Shown here: piece by piece, positions 46,568-55,513 of the stretch
How the letters are laid out: each line of letters opens with the position of its first letter
Position numbering within the stretch: the first letter of the stretch is position 1
NCBI RefSeq assembly: GCF_009712035.1
Contig: NZ_VILB01000010.1
Location: forward strand, 65,794-129,793
DNA from: Anabaena sp. UHCC 0187
GTDB lineage: Bacteria > Cyanobacteriota > Cyanobacteriia > Cyanobacteriales > Nostocaceae
Length of the DNA: 64,000 bases
Direction: 5' to 3'
Made by a program: the position numbers and the translations under genes
The notes under the pieces: model-generated
Told to the model about the DNA's origin: nothing
The model's input: the letters and a program-made list of their open reading frames with translations, nothing else
Database searches by the model: none

Positions 46568-47095
46568 TCACTGAGGATACCAAAACATTCCTTTTATACC
46601 TTCAGGATCTGACATAAAGCCCATTGTCTTATAGAAATCTACAACATGAGGGTCAGCAAAAAGAGTGACATTGCTAATTTCTTCACTCCTAAGTTTTTTG
46701 AGGACATATTTCATTAATGCCTTACCTAGCCCTCTACTTTGAAAATCAGGATGAACGACTACATCCCAAATAGTGGCATTAAAAGCATGATCTGAGGTAG
46801 CACGGGCAAAACCAATCAAACGCTTTTTATTTCCTCGCACTTGCCACATAGAGGCCACGAGAAAACTATGCTCAATCGCTTTTTTTACTTTTCTGAGAGG
46901 GCGACGTGACCAGCCAACTGCATCACAAAGTTCTTCTAGTTCATAGAGGTCAATATCTCTTTCCGTACTGAAAAGGATTTGATCCTTACCTACACTAGAA
47001 TTACCATCAACTTCCGCTGTATGCTCATTAACAGCAGTGTTTTTATTTGCCGCTAAAGATTCAGGAGTGCTAAACCAAGTTTTCCAAAAACCCAT
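46568..47095 (-). CDS. GNAT-family N-acetyltransferase
   Basis: A 175-residue protein. After a polar N-terminal extension of about 40 residues, the GNAT core carries the acetyl-CoA motif A at [18 protein letters not shown] (about residues 119-136), preceded by NATIWDVVV, and ends DFYKTMGFM. It resembles the cyanobacterial/plastid GNAT group (ycf52/NSI-like) as I remember it; substrate unknown. Confidence 0.85.
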   Translation of the reverse strand: MGFWKTWFSTPESLAANKNTAVNEHTAEVDGNSSVGKDQILFSTERDIDLYELEELCDAVGWSRRPLRKVKKAIEHSFLVASMWQVRGNKKRLIGFARATSDHAFNATIWDVVVHPDFQSRGLGKALMKYVLKKLRSEEISNVTLFADPHVVDFYKTMGFMSDPEGIKGMFWYPQ

Positions 47096-47524
47096 GCCAA
47101 TGCAGTTCGGGTAGTATGACTGAATTGGTTGCCACTTTTTAAGAGTGTTGATTCACATTTAACATTACTATGATCATTGTTAGCCAATCAGCTAGAAATA
47201 ATCTAGGTGTTTTGGCGATTTGCAATAGTCATAGCTAGTTATCAGGTGTTTCTTACCAATCACTTTCAACTCTAGCATTTTGTTTTAACACTACTCAATA
47301 AAACTCACCCAAAGGCAAAAAATTTCCAAAATCCAAGTATCTTTCCGCCTTAAGTGATAAATTTTGGCAGCACAGTTTTATAAATAAACAAGATAAAGCT
47401 GACCCTGTGCTAATCAATGTCAACTTCAATGACACAATGAGAACAGGTAATTTAACTGATACGCTGTAGACTTTGAGAGATAACATTATTTCAGAATTCT
47501 AACTAAGTCCGGGGATTCGGGATA

Positions 47525-47573
47525 GGCAAGAGGCAAGAGGCAAAAGGCAAAAGGCAAGAGGCAAGAGGCAAGA
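47525..47573. repeat. Heptanucleotide tandem repeat (GGCAAGA/GGCAAAA)
   Basis: About seven 7-bp units, adjacent to but different in sequence from the CCCCAGT array. Confidence 0.88.
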
Positions 47574-47588
47574 AAAATTCTTATTGCT

Positions 47589-47664
47589 CCCCAGTCCCCA
47601 GTCCCCAGTCCCCAGTCCCCAGTCCCCAGTCCCCAGTCCCCAGTCCCCAGTCCCCAGTCCCCAA
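47589..47664. repeat. Heptanucleotide tandem repeat (CCCCAGT), longest copy
   Basis: About eleven units, the longest CCCCAGT array in the window. It ends about 40 bp before the start of the ACT-domain gene. Confidence 0.92.
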
Positions 47665-47704
47665 TCCCCAGTTTGTACAAAACAAGTAAGTCTTACCCCC
47701 AACA

Positions 47705-48424
47705 ATGGCTTCTGGTTTAAAATCTTCAACTCTAGAACTCCTTAAACGCTTTAATCGAGCGTTCCCCCAATTCTATGAGCAATTTGTTAGCAGTGAGATT
47801 CAACTGCAAAATTTACGTCTGGCATACCGTCTTTATAAAACCAGACGGGCTGTAATCGAGATGAAGTCAGAAGGGAGCAAAAGCGCCCTGCATTTTGCCT
47901 ACCGCAATCAATCTTTCCTTCTGAGCGATATTTTTGGTGTCCTGGCAGCTTATGGTTTAACTATTCACGGTCTGAGTTTATACGGTCAAATTCGACCACC
48001 GATGCTAGTTTTTATTAAATTACTGGTATCTCGTGGTAGTAAAGCACTGACTGAAAAAACCGCTGATAATGTTTGCCGTGCTATTCGTGAAGCATTAGGA
48101 GGCAGATTTGAAGTAGAAGAAATGCTGGCGGTAGAATTTAATCTTGATGCTGGTTTAGAGCAGGTACAAACCGACTTCTATGTTGATCCTGTCTTTCATC
48201 TTCCCGCTTTAGTCATTGAAGCTGATAATCAACCCGGATTATTTTACAAAGTCATGTACGCTATCTGGCAAGAAGACCTACTGGTAGTTAACGCCAATTT
48301 ACTGGTGTGGCGCGGACGCACTCGGCTAATTCTCTACTTACTCGGTCCAAATGAAAGTCTAATTCCTGAATATCTGGGTCACAGAATTGCGGAAGGAGTT
48401 AAAAATAGGTTACTTGGTCAATAG
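47705..48424 (+). CDS. ACT-domain protein (GlnD C-terminus-like)
   Basis: A 239-residue soluble protein with two ACT-type modules: about residues 65-140 (FLLSDIFGVLAAYGLTIHGL) and 155-235 (LPALVIEADNQPGLFYKVMY). ACT domains bind amino acids and similar small ligands. The arrangement resembles the tandem ACT repeats at the C-terminus of GlnD, but there is no nucleotidyltransferase or HD domain. A regulatory role is inferred. Confidence 0.8.
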   Translation: MASGLKSSTLELLKRFNRAFPQFYEQFVSSEIQLQNLRLAYRLYKTRRAVIEMKSEGSKSALHFAYRNQSFLLSDIFGVLAAYGLTIHGLSLYGQIRPPMLVFIKLLVSRGSKALTEKTADNVCRAIREALGGRFEVEEMLAVEFNLDAGLEQVQTDFYVDPVFHLPALVIEADNQPGLFYKVMYAIWQEDLLVVNANLLVWRGRTRLILYLLGPNESLIPEYLGHRIAEGVKNRLLGQ

Positions 48425-48514
48425 AATTAGCTAATTCAAAATTCAAAATTTTTGAGTTATTCGTTCTCTGTTTGTATTGAGTCGCACCCATTTTTAAGGG
48501 GACGATATTTAACT

Positions 48515-49405
48515 ATGGCAACAATAGAAATCTTAGGCGTTCCACATACTTATGAGCTAACCGCTCCTACATCATGCCCCCATACTTTAGTATTTATCCA
48601 CGGTTGGCTGAATAGCCGTGTATACTGGCAACCTGTGATTTCTCGTCTATCAGTAGATTTGCAGTGTTTATCTTATGATTTACGAGGCTTTGGTGAATCA
48701 CAGTCCCAGGTAACATCAGATATAGAACTGACTTCCACAGACTCTAGTATGGTTAGTTCGTCCTTGGATTCTCTATATTCTCCATCTGCTTATGCTCAGG
48801 ATTTAGCTGTTCTTCTCCAACACTTGAATATTTCTAGTGCTTGGTTAATAGGTCATTCTTTAGGTGGCACTATTGCTTTATGGACAGCGACTCAATTACC
48901 TGATTGTGTTCAAGGTGCAATTTGTATTAATGCCGGTGGTGGGATTTATCTCAAAGAAGCATTTGAGCAATTCCGTGCCGCAGGGCAGAAATTTTTACAA
49001 GTCCGTCCCCGTTGGCTTTCCCAAATGCCTTGGATTGATTTGTTGTTTACCAAAGCTAGTGTATTGCATCCTTTAGAGCGATATTGGGCGCGTCAACGAC
49101 TAATTGATTTTATTGTCGCTGATCCCGAAGCTGCTTTGGGAACTCTTTTTGAATCCACTACGGAAGCAGAAATTAACTGTTTACCTGAATTAGTATCTAA
49201 ATTAAAGCAGCCAGTGTATTTTTTAGCTGGTGCTGACGATAAGGTAATGGAACCCAAATATATCCGCCATTTAGCGAGTTTTCATTGGCTTTTTCAATCC
49301 GTTGGCAACAATGTGATTGAAATTCCTGATTGTGGGCATCTGGCTATGTTAGAGCAACCAGAAGCCGTAGCTGAACATATTCGGTCATTAGTTATTGGTC
49401 ATTAG
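48515..49405 (+). CDS. Alpha/beta hydrolase
   Basis: A 296-residue alpha/beta-hydrolase. It has an oxyanion FIHGWLNSRVYW, nucleophile Ser in LIGHSLGGTIAL, acid in FLAGADDKVM and His in DCGHLAMLEQP, so the triad is intact. I chose the ATG at 48515 (MATIEILGVPHTYEL), with AAGGGG about 14 bp upstream. The final SLVIGH and stop are written by a TCATTAG-type tandem repeat. Substrate unknown. Confidence 0.9.
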   Translation: MATIEILGVPHTYELTAPTSCPHTLVFIHGWLNSRVYWQPVISRLSVDLQCLSYDLRGFGESQSQVTSDIELTSTDSSMVSSSLDSLYSPSAYAQDLAVLLQHLNISSAWLIGHSLGGTIALWTATQLPDCVQGAICINAGGGIYLKEAFEQFRAAGQKFLQVRPRWLSQMPWIDLLFTKASVLHPLERYWARQRLIDFIVADPEAALGTLFESTTEAEINCLPELVSKLKQPVYFLAGADDKVMEPKYIRHLASFHWLFQSVGNNVIEIPDCGHLAMLEQPEAVAEHIRSLVIGH

Positions 49406-49439
49406 TTATTGGTCATTAGTCATTAGTCATTAGTTATTG
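49388..49439. repeat. Heptanucleotide tandem repeat (GTCATTA/GTTATTG)
   Basis: About seven 7-bp units running from inside the 3' end of the hydrolase gene into the convergent spacer before tsaD. Confidence 0.85.
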
Positions 49440-49481
49440 AGAAAATTCTTCTTTCTTTCTCCTGACTCGGCGACTCCTGAA

Positions 49482-50525
49482 CTAATTTTCGTACAACTGC
49501 ATAACTTGGTTCAGTGAGAGCCGGGAATGGACTCCTAAAGTGAGAGGTGATGTTCTACCAAGTGATAGGTGTTCGGCGGCTGCACAGCCAATCATGGCGG
49601 CGTTGTCGGTGCAAAATTTTAACGGGGGAAATAGAACCCGCAAGTTATGTTTGCTGGCTGCTGCTTGTAAATGCTTTCTCAGTCCACTATTAGCAGCTAC
49701 GCCACCACCTACAGTAATGGTATCTAGTCCATAATTACGAGCGCAGGCGATCGCTCTTTTGGTCAGCGATCGCGCTATGGTATCCTGAAAACTAGCCACA
49801 ACATCAGCTATTGGTACTTCTTTACCTTCTTTCTCCAACTGCTGCACTAAACGTAATACCGCTGTCTTTAATCCGCTAAAACTACAATCGTAGGGATGAT
49901 AACCCCCACCTGGTAAAGAAATTTTTCCTTCCGGTAATGCAAAAGCTTGGGGATTACCTGTTTGTGCCAGTTTGTCAATTATTGGCCCACCGGGATAACC
50001 CAGTTTTAACAACCGTGCTACCTTGTCAAAAGCCTCACCCGCCGCATCATCACGGGTTTCTCCCAGGGTTTCGTAAATACCATAATCCTTAACATAAATC
50101 AAGCTTGTATGACCGCCGGAAACAAGTAAGCTAAGAAAGGGAGGATTTAAACTTGGCTCGCTCAAGTAAGTCGCGTAAATATGACCTTCCAGGTGATGCA
50201 CTCCCAAAAAAGGCAAATCATGGACAATTGCCAGGGTTTTGGCAGCCGTTAAGCCCACCAGCAACGCCCCCACAAGTCCAGGCGCACAAGTGGCAGCTAT
50301 CCCATCAATCTGACCCCAATCTAGACCACTAGACTCCATCGCTTGCTCTATTTCATAATTCAGCGTTTCCAAATGCTGACGTGAGGCCACTTCTGGTACT
50401 ACCCCACCATATTGTTGATGAACAGAAATTTGTGAAGCAACAATACTGCTACACACTTCACGATTCTTAATAATTGCAACAGCAGTCTCATCACAACTGG
50501 TTTCAATGGCTAAAACGGTTGTCAT
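49482..50525 (-). CDS. tsaD: tRNA N6-threonylcarbamoyladenosine transferase subunit
   Basis: A 347-residue Kae1/TsaD protein, which transfers threonylcarbamoyl to A37 of ANN-decoding tRNAs. It has an N-terminal [14 protein letters not shown], the metal-binding [16 protein letters not shown] and a [13 protein letters not shown] glycine loop. Universal essential enzyme, full length. Confidence 0.97.
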   Translation of the reverse strand: MTTVLAIETSCDETAVAIIKNREVCSSIVASQISVHQQYGGVVPEVASRQHLETLNYEIEQAMESSGLDWGQIDGIAATCAPGLVGALLVGLTAAKTLAIVHDLPFLGVHHLEGHIYATYLSEPSLNPPFLSLLVSGGHTSLIYVKDYGIYETLGETRDDAAGEAFDKVARLLKLGYPGGPIIDKLAQTGNPQAFALPEGKISLPGGGYHPYDCSFSGLKTAVLRLVQQLEKEGKEVPIADVVASFQDTIARSLTKRAIACARNYGLDTITVGGGVAANSGLRKHLQAAASKHNLRVLFPPLKFCTDNAAMIGCAAAEHLSLGRTSPLTLGVHSRLSLNQVMQLYEN

Positions 50526-50576
50526 AGAATTGGTAATTGGTAATTGCTAATGGGCAACATACATTCTCTCATACCT

Positions 50577-50658
50577 CCCCTGCTCCCTGCTCCCTGCCCC
50601 CTGCCCCCTGCCCTCTGCTCCCCGCTCCCTGCCCCCTGCTCCCTGCCCCCTGCTTCCC
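50577..50658. repeat. Heptanucleotide tandem repeat (CCCTGCT/CCCTGCC)
   Basis: About eleven 7-bp C-rich units between divergent tsaD and psaF, so upstream of both promoters. Confidence 0.9.
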
Positions 50659-50817
50659 TATCTTTTGATTGAGAAGCTTTAACTTTTGTTGACTTAAACT
50701 TTACTCAGTCCCCAGCCAAGAGTATGATAACTTCCTAGTTATCTAAAATAAAGACTGTACAAGCCGCTTCGTTTTGTACAAGAAACTTCTCGTTTTGTAA
50801 TAAAAGGAAACAACTCC

Positions 50818-51312
50818 ATGAGACGATTGTTTGCTTTGCTTTTGGCGATTACTCTTTGGTTCAATTTTGCTCCTGAAGCTAAAGCATTAGGCGCAAACCT
50901 TGTCCCTTGTAAAGACTCTCCCGCCTTTCAAGAGCTAGCACGAAATGCCCGTAACACCACCCCTGACCCTGAATCAGGTAAAAAGCGGTTTGAGCGTTAT
51001 TCCCAGGCACTCTGTGGACCAGAAGGTTATCCTCACTTGATTGTAGATGGCCGTCTTGATCATGCTGGTGATTTTTTAATCCCTAGTATTCTCTTCCTCT
51101 ACATTGCTGGTTGGATTGGTTGGGTAGGCCGTGCTTATCTCCAAGCAATCCAAAAAGGAGCAAATGCCGAGCAAAAAGAAATCCAAATTGATTTGGGTAT
51201 TGCTCTACCTATCATCACCTCCGGTTTTGCTTGGCCAGCAGCAGCAATCAAAGAATTGCTCTCTGGGGAGTTAACAGCGAAGGATTCAGAAATTACCGTT
51301 TCACCACGTTAA
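50818..51312 (+). CDS. psaF: Photosystem I subunit III
   Basis: A 164-residue PSI subunit. Residues 1 to about 22 are a signal peptide ([17 protein letters not shown]). The lumenal part has two Cys ([17 protein letters not shown]) that form the known disulfide, and a membrane helix [19 protein letters not shown] is followed by [20 protein letters not shown]. PsaF lies at the plastocyanin/cytochrome c6 side of PSI. AAAGGA lies about 8-13 bp before the ATG. Cotranscribed with psaJ. Confidence 0.97.
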   Translation: MRRLFALLLAITLWFNFAPEAKALGANLVPCKDSPAFQELARNARNTTPDPESGKKRFERYSQALCGPEGYPHLIVDGRLDHAGDFLIPSILFLYIAGWIGWVGRAYLQAIQKGANAEQKEIQIDLGIALPIITSGFAWPAAAIKELLSGELTAKDSEITVSPR

Positions 51313-51351
51313 TTCATTTGTTGTCACTCACTTATTCTGGAGACTAAATTC

Positions 51352-51498
51352 ATGGCTGAAAAAGGTAACGAAACCAACTACTTGATTACATTCATTTCCA
51401 CTGCTCCCGTTGCAGCTACCATTTGGTTGACAATCACAGCCGGGATTTTGATTGAATTTAATCGCTTCTTCCCTGACCTCCTTTTCCACCCACTATAG
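51352..51498 (+). CDS. psaJ: Photosystem I subunit IX
   Basis: A 48-residue single-helix PSI subunit starting [20 protein letters not shown] and ending [12 protein letters not shown], standard for PsaJ. It lies 39 bp after psaF, with TCTGGAGAC as ribosome binding site. Confidence 0.95.
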   Translation: MAEKGNETNYLITFISTAPVAATIWLTITAGILIEFNRFFPDLLFHPL

Positions 51499-51516
51499 GT
51501 TGAAAATCCGGTTCAG

Positions 51517-51539
51517 AAAAGCTAAGTAAATTAGCTTTT
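51517..51539 (+). terminator. Hairpin after psaJ
   Basis: AAAAGCTAA, loop GTAAA, TTAGCTTTT: a perfect 9-bp stem 18 nt after the psaJ stop. The stem ends in TTTT, so it is terminator-like or an mRNA-stabilising 3' end. Confidence 0.6.
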
Positions 51540-51571
51540 GCTTGTAGATTGTCTAATTAAGTTATCAAACC

Positions 51572-51673
51572 TAGTACCGCAAGGCGGAAGTCAAAAGTCA
51601 AAAGTCAAAAGCAATATAGAATCAGCTTTTGAACGATTGAAAATGGTTCATTAACTTACGCCGCAGTGGACTA
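51572..51673. repeat. MITE-like repeat, copy 3 of 3
   Basis: 102 bp from TAGTACCGCAAGGCGGAA to TTACGCCGCAGTGGACTA. The internal run is GTCAAAA rather than ATTAAAA, followed by AGCTTTTGAA and AAAATGGTTCATTAA. It lies in the psaJ-psaL gap. Confidence 0.75.
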
Positions 51674-51714
51674 GTTAGGTGAAAATATCACTCAAATTAG
51701 CAATCTTCACTAAT

Positions 51715-51757
51715 GTATGAAACTCGTCATGTTGTCTACTGTTTGCGGGTTTCATAC
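51715..51757 (+). terminator. Hairpin with T-run upstream of psaL
   Basis: GTATGAAACTCG pairs with CGGGTTTCATAC (11 of 12, one G-T), loop 19 nt, directly followed by TTTTCT. It could be a terminator for upstream transcription or an attenuator of psaL. Confidence 0.55.
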
Positions 51758-51763
51758 TTTTCT

Positions 51764-51816
51764 AAATTAGAAAGTGGCAAAATTAATTTTCATTAAAAAT
51801 GCCATCTTTCTAATTT
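51764..51816 (+). promoter_or_regulatory. Long stem in the psaL leader
   Basis: AAATTAGAAAGTGGCA at 51764-51779 pairs with TGCCATCTTTCTAATTT at 51800-51816, with one bulged base, around a 20-nt AT-rich loop. The stem ends 18 nt before the ATG at 51834, covering the place of the ribosome binding site. Confidence 0.55.
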
Positions 51817-51833
51817 AAAAGCGAGCAAACAAC

Positions 51834-51893
51834 ATGACTCAAGCAGTAAGCTCATCAAAAACCCACCTAGTGATTCAAGGGATCGAAAAATAG
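51834..51893 (+). pseudogene. psaL: Out-of-frame 5' end of psaL (19 codons)
   Basis: ATG at 51834 opens MTQAVSSSKTHLVIQGIEK and then TAG. MTQAVSSSK resembles a normal PsaL N-terminus (MAQAVDASK in Anabaena as I recall). The continuation NPPSDSRDRKIV, which should follow, is in the -1 frame, after the A-run at 51857-51861. One extra A, or a -1 slip there, would join it to the downstream psaL frame. Confidence 0.7.
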
Positions 51894-51895
51894 TT

Positions 51896-52357
51896 ATGGC
51901 AGTAGCAGCACGTGATCCACAAAGAGGCGATCTAGAAACCCCCATCAATTCCGCTCCTTTGGTGAAGTGGTTTATCAGCAACTTACCAGCTTATCGCCCC
52001 GGTCTAAATCCCTTTAGACGCGGTTTGGAAGTTGGTATGGCTCATGGTTATTTACTATTTGGACCTTTCCATAGATTAGGCCCTTTACGCAATGCCCCCA
52101 ATGCTACCTTAGCTGGTTTGTTGGGTAGTATTGGGTTGGTTGTCATTTTGACAGCTTGCCTATCCTTATATGCCAACAGCAATCCTGATAAGGCTCTTGC
52201 TAGTATTGCTGTCCCCAATCCTCCAGTTGATGCTTTTAACTCTAAGGAAAGCTGGAATAATTTTGCCAGTGCTTTCTTAATTGGTGGTATCGGTGGCGCA
52301 GTAGTCGCTTTTTTCTTGACAGTTAATTCTGGATTAATCCAAGGTTTATTGGGTTAA
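51896..52357 (+). CDS. psaL: Photosystem I subunit XI, shortened N-terminus
   Basis: A 153-residue PsaL, about 20 residues shorter than usual. The core is normal: RDPQRGDLETPINSAPLVKW, FRRGLEVGMAHGYLLFGPF, SIGLVVILTACLSLY and FASAFLIGGIGGAVVAFFLT, with three membrane helices. PsaL sits at the trimer/tetramer interface of PSI. The frame remains open upstream to NPPSDSRDRKIV, but the expected start MTQAV lies in another frame. The ATG at 51896 is 2 nt after the TAG of that upstream ORF, so reinitiation is possible. Confidence 0.9.
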   Translation: MAVAARDPQRGDLETPINSAPLVKWFISNLPAYRPGLNPFRRGLEVGMAHGYLLFGPFHRLGPLRNAPNATLAGLLGSIGLVVILTACLSLYANSNPDKALASIAVPNPPVDAFNSKESWNNFASAFLIGGIGGAVVAFFLTVNSGLIQGLLG

Positions 52358-52516
52358 TTTGATTCTTGGTAATGGGTAATAGTTGCTAATTTGGGCTATT
52401 ACCTATTATCGAGAGAAGTATATTAAAAAATAGATAATTATAATTTTACAAAAAACTAAGTTATAAAATACGGTTCTTCGGTTATTTTTATGGAAAACCT
52501 GGTTCAAAATCATTGA

Positions 52517-53886
52517 AAGCCTTGGTATGGTGTTGCAAGGGAAGCGAAGATGGGAAATTGGAATATTTTGGTCAATTTATCACGGGGAAAAGATCACCCA
52601 CTTCTAGCAGCAGCTTATACTTTGCCATTTGAAGATGCACAGGGACAATTTCAAGGGGTACTTGTTTCTGGTCTAAATCTAACTCAGTTTGGAGACTTTC
52701 TTCAAAATTTAAAAATTGGGAATACAGGACAAGCATTTTCGATAGATCAACAAGGACAAATGATCGCCAATTCTATTAACGAAGTCCCATTTATAACTAC
52801 CGCTAAAAGTGAATTATCTCAAAATGTTAATGCTAGTTCCCGCCGCTTAAAAGCAACAGCTAGTAAAAATAAAGTTATTAGATCAACATCCCAATATTTA
52901 ACAGATAACTTTAAGCTAGAAGATATTAAAAACATTCAAAAACTTAATTTGTCAGTTGATGGTCAGAACTATTTTGTGCAGGTTTTTCCAGTGAGCCAAC
53001 AAAATTTAAACTTCCTAACAGTTATTGTCATTCCTGAATCTGACTTCATGGAACATATTCAGGAAAATGCGCGTTTGACAATTGTATTCTGTGGTCTCAC
53101 CCTGATTGTTGCCATAATAATTGGTATTCTCACTGCTCGTTGGATTACTATTCCTATTTTAGAATTAAGTCGTTTTAGTCAGGCTTTAGCACTAGGAGAA
53201 TGGCAAAATTCTGATATAGAAAATGATTTATTAGAAACTAAAAATATTACAGAAATATCAACTCTGGCTAATTCATTTAATTTGATGGCACAACAGTTAC
53301 AAGAATCTTTTCAAACATTAGAAAATCGAGTAAAAGAACGCACATCAGAATTAGTTATTGCCAAGGAAAAGGCGGAAGTTGCCAATCAAGCTAAAAGTTC
53401 ATTCATTGCGAATATGAGTCATGAATTGCGGAGTCCCCTCAATGCAATTATTGGTTTTTCTCAGTTAATGTTACGCACGAAAAATTTGCCTTTAGAACAA
53501 TATGACAATGCGGGAATTATTCAAAGAAGTGGTGAGTATTTATTAACCTTAATTAATAATGTTCTTGATGCCCAACCGATTTAGTGGCACGTTATGGTGG
53601 TGAAGAATTTGCCATAATTCTACCAAATACGGACAGTGAAGGCGCGTTAATTATTGCTGATTCCATTAGAGAAGCGATTCCTACGGAGCGCTTCGCTATC
53701 TCCAATCTTGCTATTCCTCACCGAAATTCTGATGTCAGCAGTAGCGTTACCTTGAGTATGGGAATTGCCTGTGAAATTCCCACAGGAGAGCAAAGTTTAG
53801 AAAACTTAATATCCCAGGCTGACAAAGCTCTTTATTCTGCAAAGAATCAGGGACGGAATCAGGCGGTAGCGTCTCGAAAGAGATAG
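52517..53886 (+). pseudogene. Deletion fossil: sensor kinase fused to GGDEF remnant
   Basis: The first part is a truncated sensor: the end of a dCache domain ([11 protein letters not shown], entered after an in-frame TGA), a membrane helix ([20 protein letters not shown]), HAMP and the start of HisKA ([20 protein letters not shown], up to LINNVLD). There the kinase stops and, in another frame, the second half of a GGDEF domain begins ([20 protein letters not shown]). HATPase and the first GGDEF half are missing. The longest pieces are 52550-53584 and 53584-53886. An inactive remnant of two signalling genes joined by a deletion. Confidence 0.85.
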
Positions 53887-53922
53887 CACGACCTAGGAAT
53901 CGCCTATAAAGTTTAATTGTCT

Positions 53923-54534
53923 TTATACAGGAGACTCTGAACCAAAAATAGCTTTTTCAATTTCATTTAAAGCTTCCTCAAAATCATCATTGATAATTTT
54001 TATATCAAATTCATTAGCAGCGGCAACTTCCTCTTCAGCACGTTGCAAACGACGAGTGATAGCTTCTTCAGAATCTTGTCCCCGTTCACGGATCCGTTTT
54101 TCTAATTCTGAAAACGAAGGTGGCAAAATAAAAATACTCAGGGCGCTAGGAAAAGTATTACGGATTTGTCTTGCTCCTTCTAGTTCAATTTCTAGCACCA
54201 CCAACTTACCAGACTGAATCTGGTTAAGGACAGCTTCACGGGGTGTACCATAAAAATTCCCAGCAAATTCTGCCCATTCCAAAAATTCACCTTGAGTAAC
54301 TAATTGTTCAAACTTACTCCGGCTGATAAAGTCATAGTTTTTACCATTGATTTCTCCCGGACGAGGAGAACGAGTTGTTGCAGATACTGAATAATGCAAT
54401 TCTGGATAACGCTGGAGAATTGCATTCATTAAAGTACCTTTGCCAACTCCACTCGGACCTGTTAAAACAATTAGCTTGCCTAGAGGCGGGAATTGTTTCG
54501 TATTTGCACCATTATAGATAGGTAAGACTTGCAT
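53923..54534 (-). CDS. gmk: Guanylate kinase
   Basis: A 203-residue enzyme converting GMP and ATP to GDP and ADP. P-loop [16 protein letters not shown]-binding [20 protein letters not shown] and lid RRLQRAEEE. It lies downstream of the remA-like gene on the same strand, as in Bacillus subtilis. Confidence 0.97.
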   Translation of the reverse strand: MQVLPIYNGANTKQFPPLGKLIVLTGPSGVGKGTLMNAILQRYPELHYSVSATTRSPRPGEINGKNYDFISRSKFEQLVTQGEFLEWAEFAGNFYGTPREAVLNQIQSGKLVVLEIELEGARQIRNTFPSALSIFILPPSFSELEKRIRERGQDSEEAITRRLQRAEEEVAAANEFDIKIINDDFEEALNEIEKAIFGSESPV

Positions 54535-54580
54535 TATCCGTTGAATTTGTGAATTAATAAATATAAATTATTCATTAGTC

Positions 54581-54601
54581 TTGTTTTAGCTGCTAAAACA
54601 A
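54581..54601 (-). promoter_or_regulatory. Hairpin between remA-like gene and gmk
   Basis: TTGTTTTAG and CTAAAACAA flank a 3-nt loop, a perfect 9-bp stem 47 nt before the gmk start, read on the minus strand. It may end or process the remA transcript. Confidence 0.5.
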
Positions 54602-54799
54602 CTAATACCATTTTGAACTTGAGATTTGAGATGATCAAATACCTACAGTAGCAGTTTTTCGGCTGCATCTCTCATCCTCACAATTCCAATTGGCATCAAG
54701 ACTAAAGAATTTGTAGCACTGGTGACAGAAAACCAGTCTAATTCACATGGTACGGCCGATATGGTACAAATAGAGTTGGGTTGATAACTATTCCGACGA

Positions 54800-55066
54800 T
54801 TAATTATCTACAACATGATGATCACGGGAAATCACAAACCGATTGGCTACGGTTTCTGGCTGAATTGCCGAGAGAATAACATGACTAGAATCGGTGATAA
54901 TCACCGCCCTTGTCCGTCGTCCATAGGTAGCATCAACCAGTTGACCTCTATCCCTAGCATCGGTGATAATCCGCTTAATGGGAGCAGATTCTGGACTAAC
55001 GATGGCAACGACTCTGTTGGCAGAGACGATATTACCAAACCCGATATTGATTAATTGAATTTCCAT
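54800..55066 (-). CDS. remA: RemA-like DNA-binding protein (DUF370)
   Basis: An 88-residue DUF370 protein ([40 protein letters not shown]). RemA of B. subtilis is a ring-forming DNA-binding activator of matrix and osmoprotection genes; Arg residues in the GRRTR loop bind DNA. The cyanobacterial role is unknown. Placement upstream of gmk is conserved widely. Confidence 0.9.
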   Translation of the reverse strand: MEIQLINIGFGNIVSANRVVAIVSPESAPIKRIITDARDRGQLVDATYGRRTRAVIITDSSHVILSAIQPETVANRFVISRDHHVVDN

Positions 55067-55207
55067 AAAAAAAATTTCAGCTAAACCAGAAATGAAAAGC
55101 TTGTAGTAAACTTATTTCCATGTTATCGCTAAAGAATCGGAGTTACAACGATTTAAACCACGTTATCCCCAGTTTTTTCATAACAAATGCTTTTTTTAGC
55201 TGTATTA

Positions 55208-55513
55208 TCAATCAAATCTACTAAAAATATTCCTTATGATATACGCAGAATCACATCCATACAAGCTAGTCACGCTTTCCTTTGAATTTAAAAAAATATA
55301 GGTGAAATGAGCTTTTTGAAGGCAAGAATGAATAATTAATGGTACTGCAGTACTATTTGAGGAGTTAAATAAAGTAAAGCACACACCATTGGCAATTACT
55401 ATTTTAGACTCAAAGACATCTTTTTTGCAAGATTCAGGAGCAATAACAACGGTAAAACCTGTAGGGGCATTTTTGAATTGCCCCAAATTATCAAGAAACG
55501 CGATTTTTCTCAA
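55208..55513 (-). CDS. Doubtful ORF overlapping the TgpA-like gene
   Basis: A 101-codon frame starting MRKIAFLDNLGQ inside the 3' end of the transglutaminase-like gene (23-bp overlap). It contains a GTAGGGGCA palindrome (55461-55484), unusual inside real genes, and no recognisable domain or ribosome binding site. More likely chance than a gene. Confidence 0.2.
   Translation of the reverse strand: MRKIAFLDNLGQFKNAPTGFTVVIAPESCKKDVFESKIVIANGVCFTLFNSSNSTAVPLIIHSCLQKAHFTYIFLNSKESVTSLYGCDSAYIIRNIFSRFD
55461..55484. repeat. GTAGGGGC palindrome 3' of the TgpA-like gene
   Basis: GTAGGGGCATTTTTGAATTG, then CCCC. GGGGCA and TTGCCCC arms form a hairpin 7 nt after the TGA of the minus-strand gene ending at 55491; terminator-like position. 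Confidence 0.7.

Larger units (their letters stand above)
47096..47704. other. Long spacer ending in two tandem-repeat arrays
   Basis: 609 bases without a credible gene. The right third is repeats: GGCAAGA/GGCAAAA heptamers at 47525-47573 and CCCCAGT at 47589-47664. Short reading frames here are translations of the repeats. Confidence 0.7.

Noticed and set aside
47486-47729. Minus-strand ORFs with GDWGLGT repeats
   Set aside because: They translate the CCCCAGT array; no gene features.
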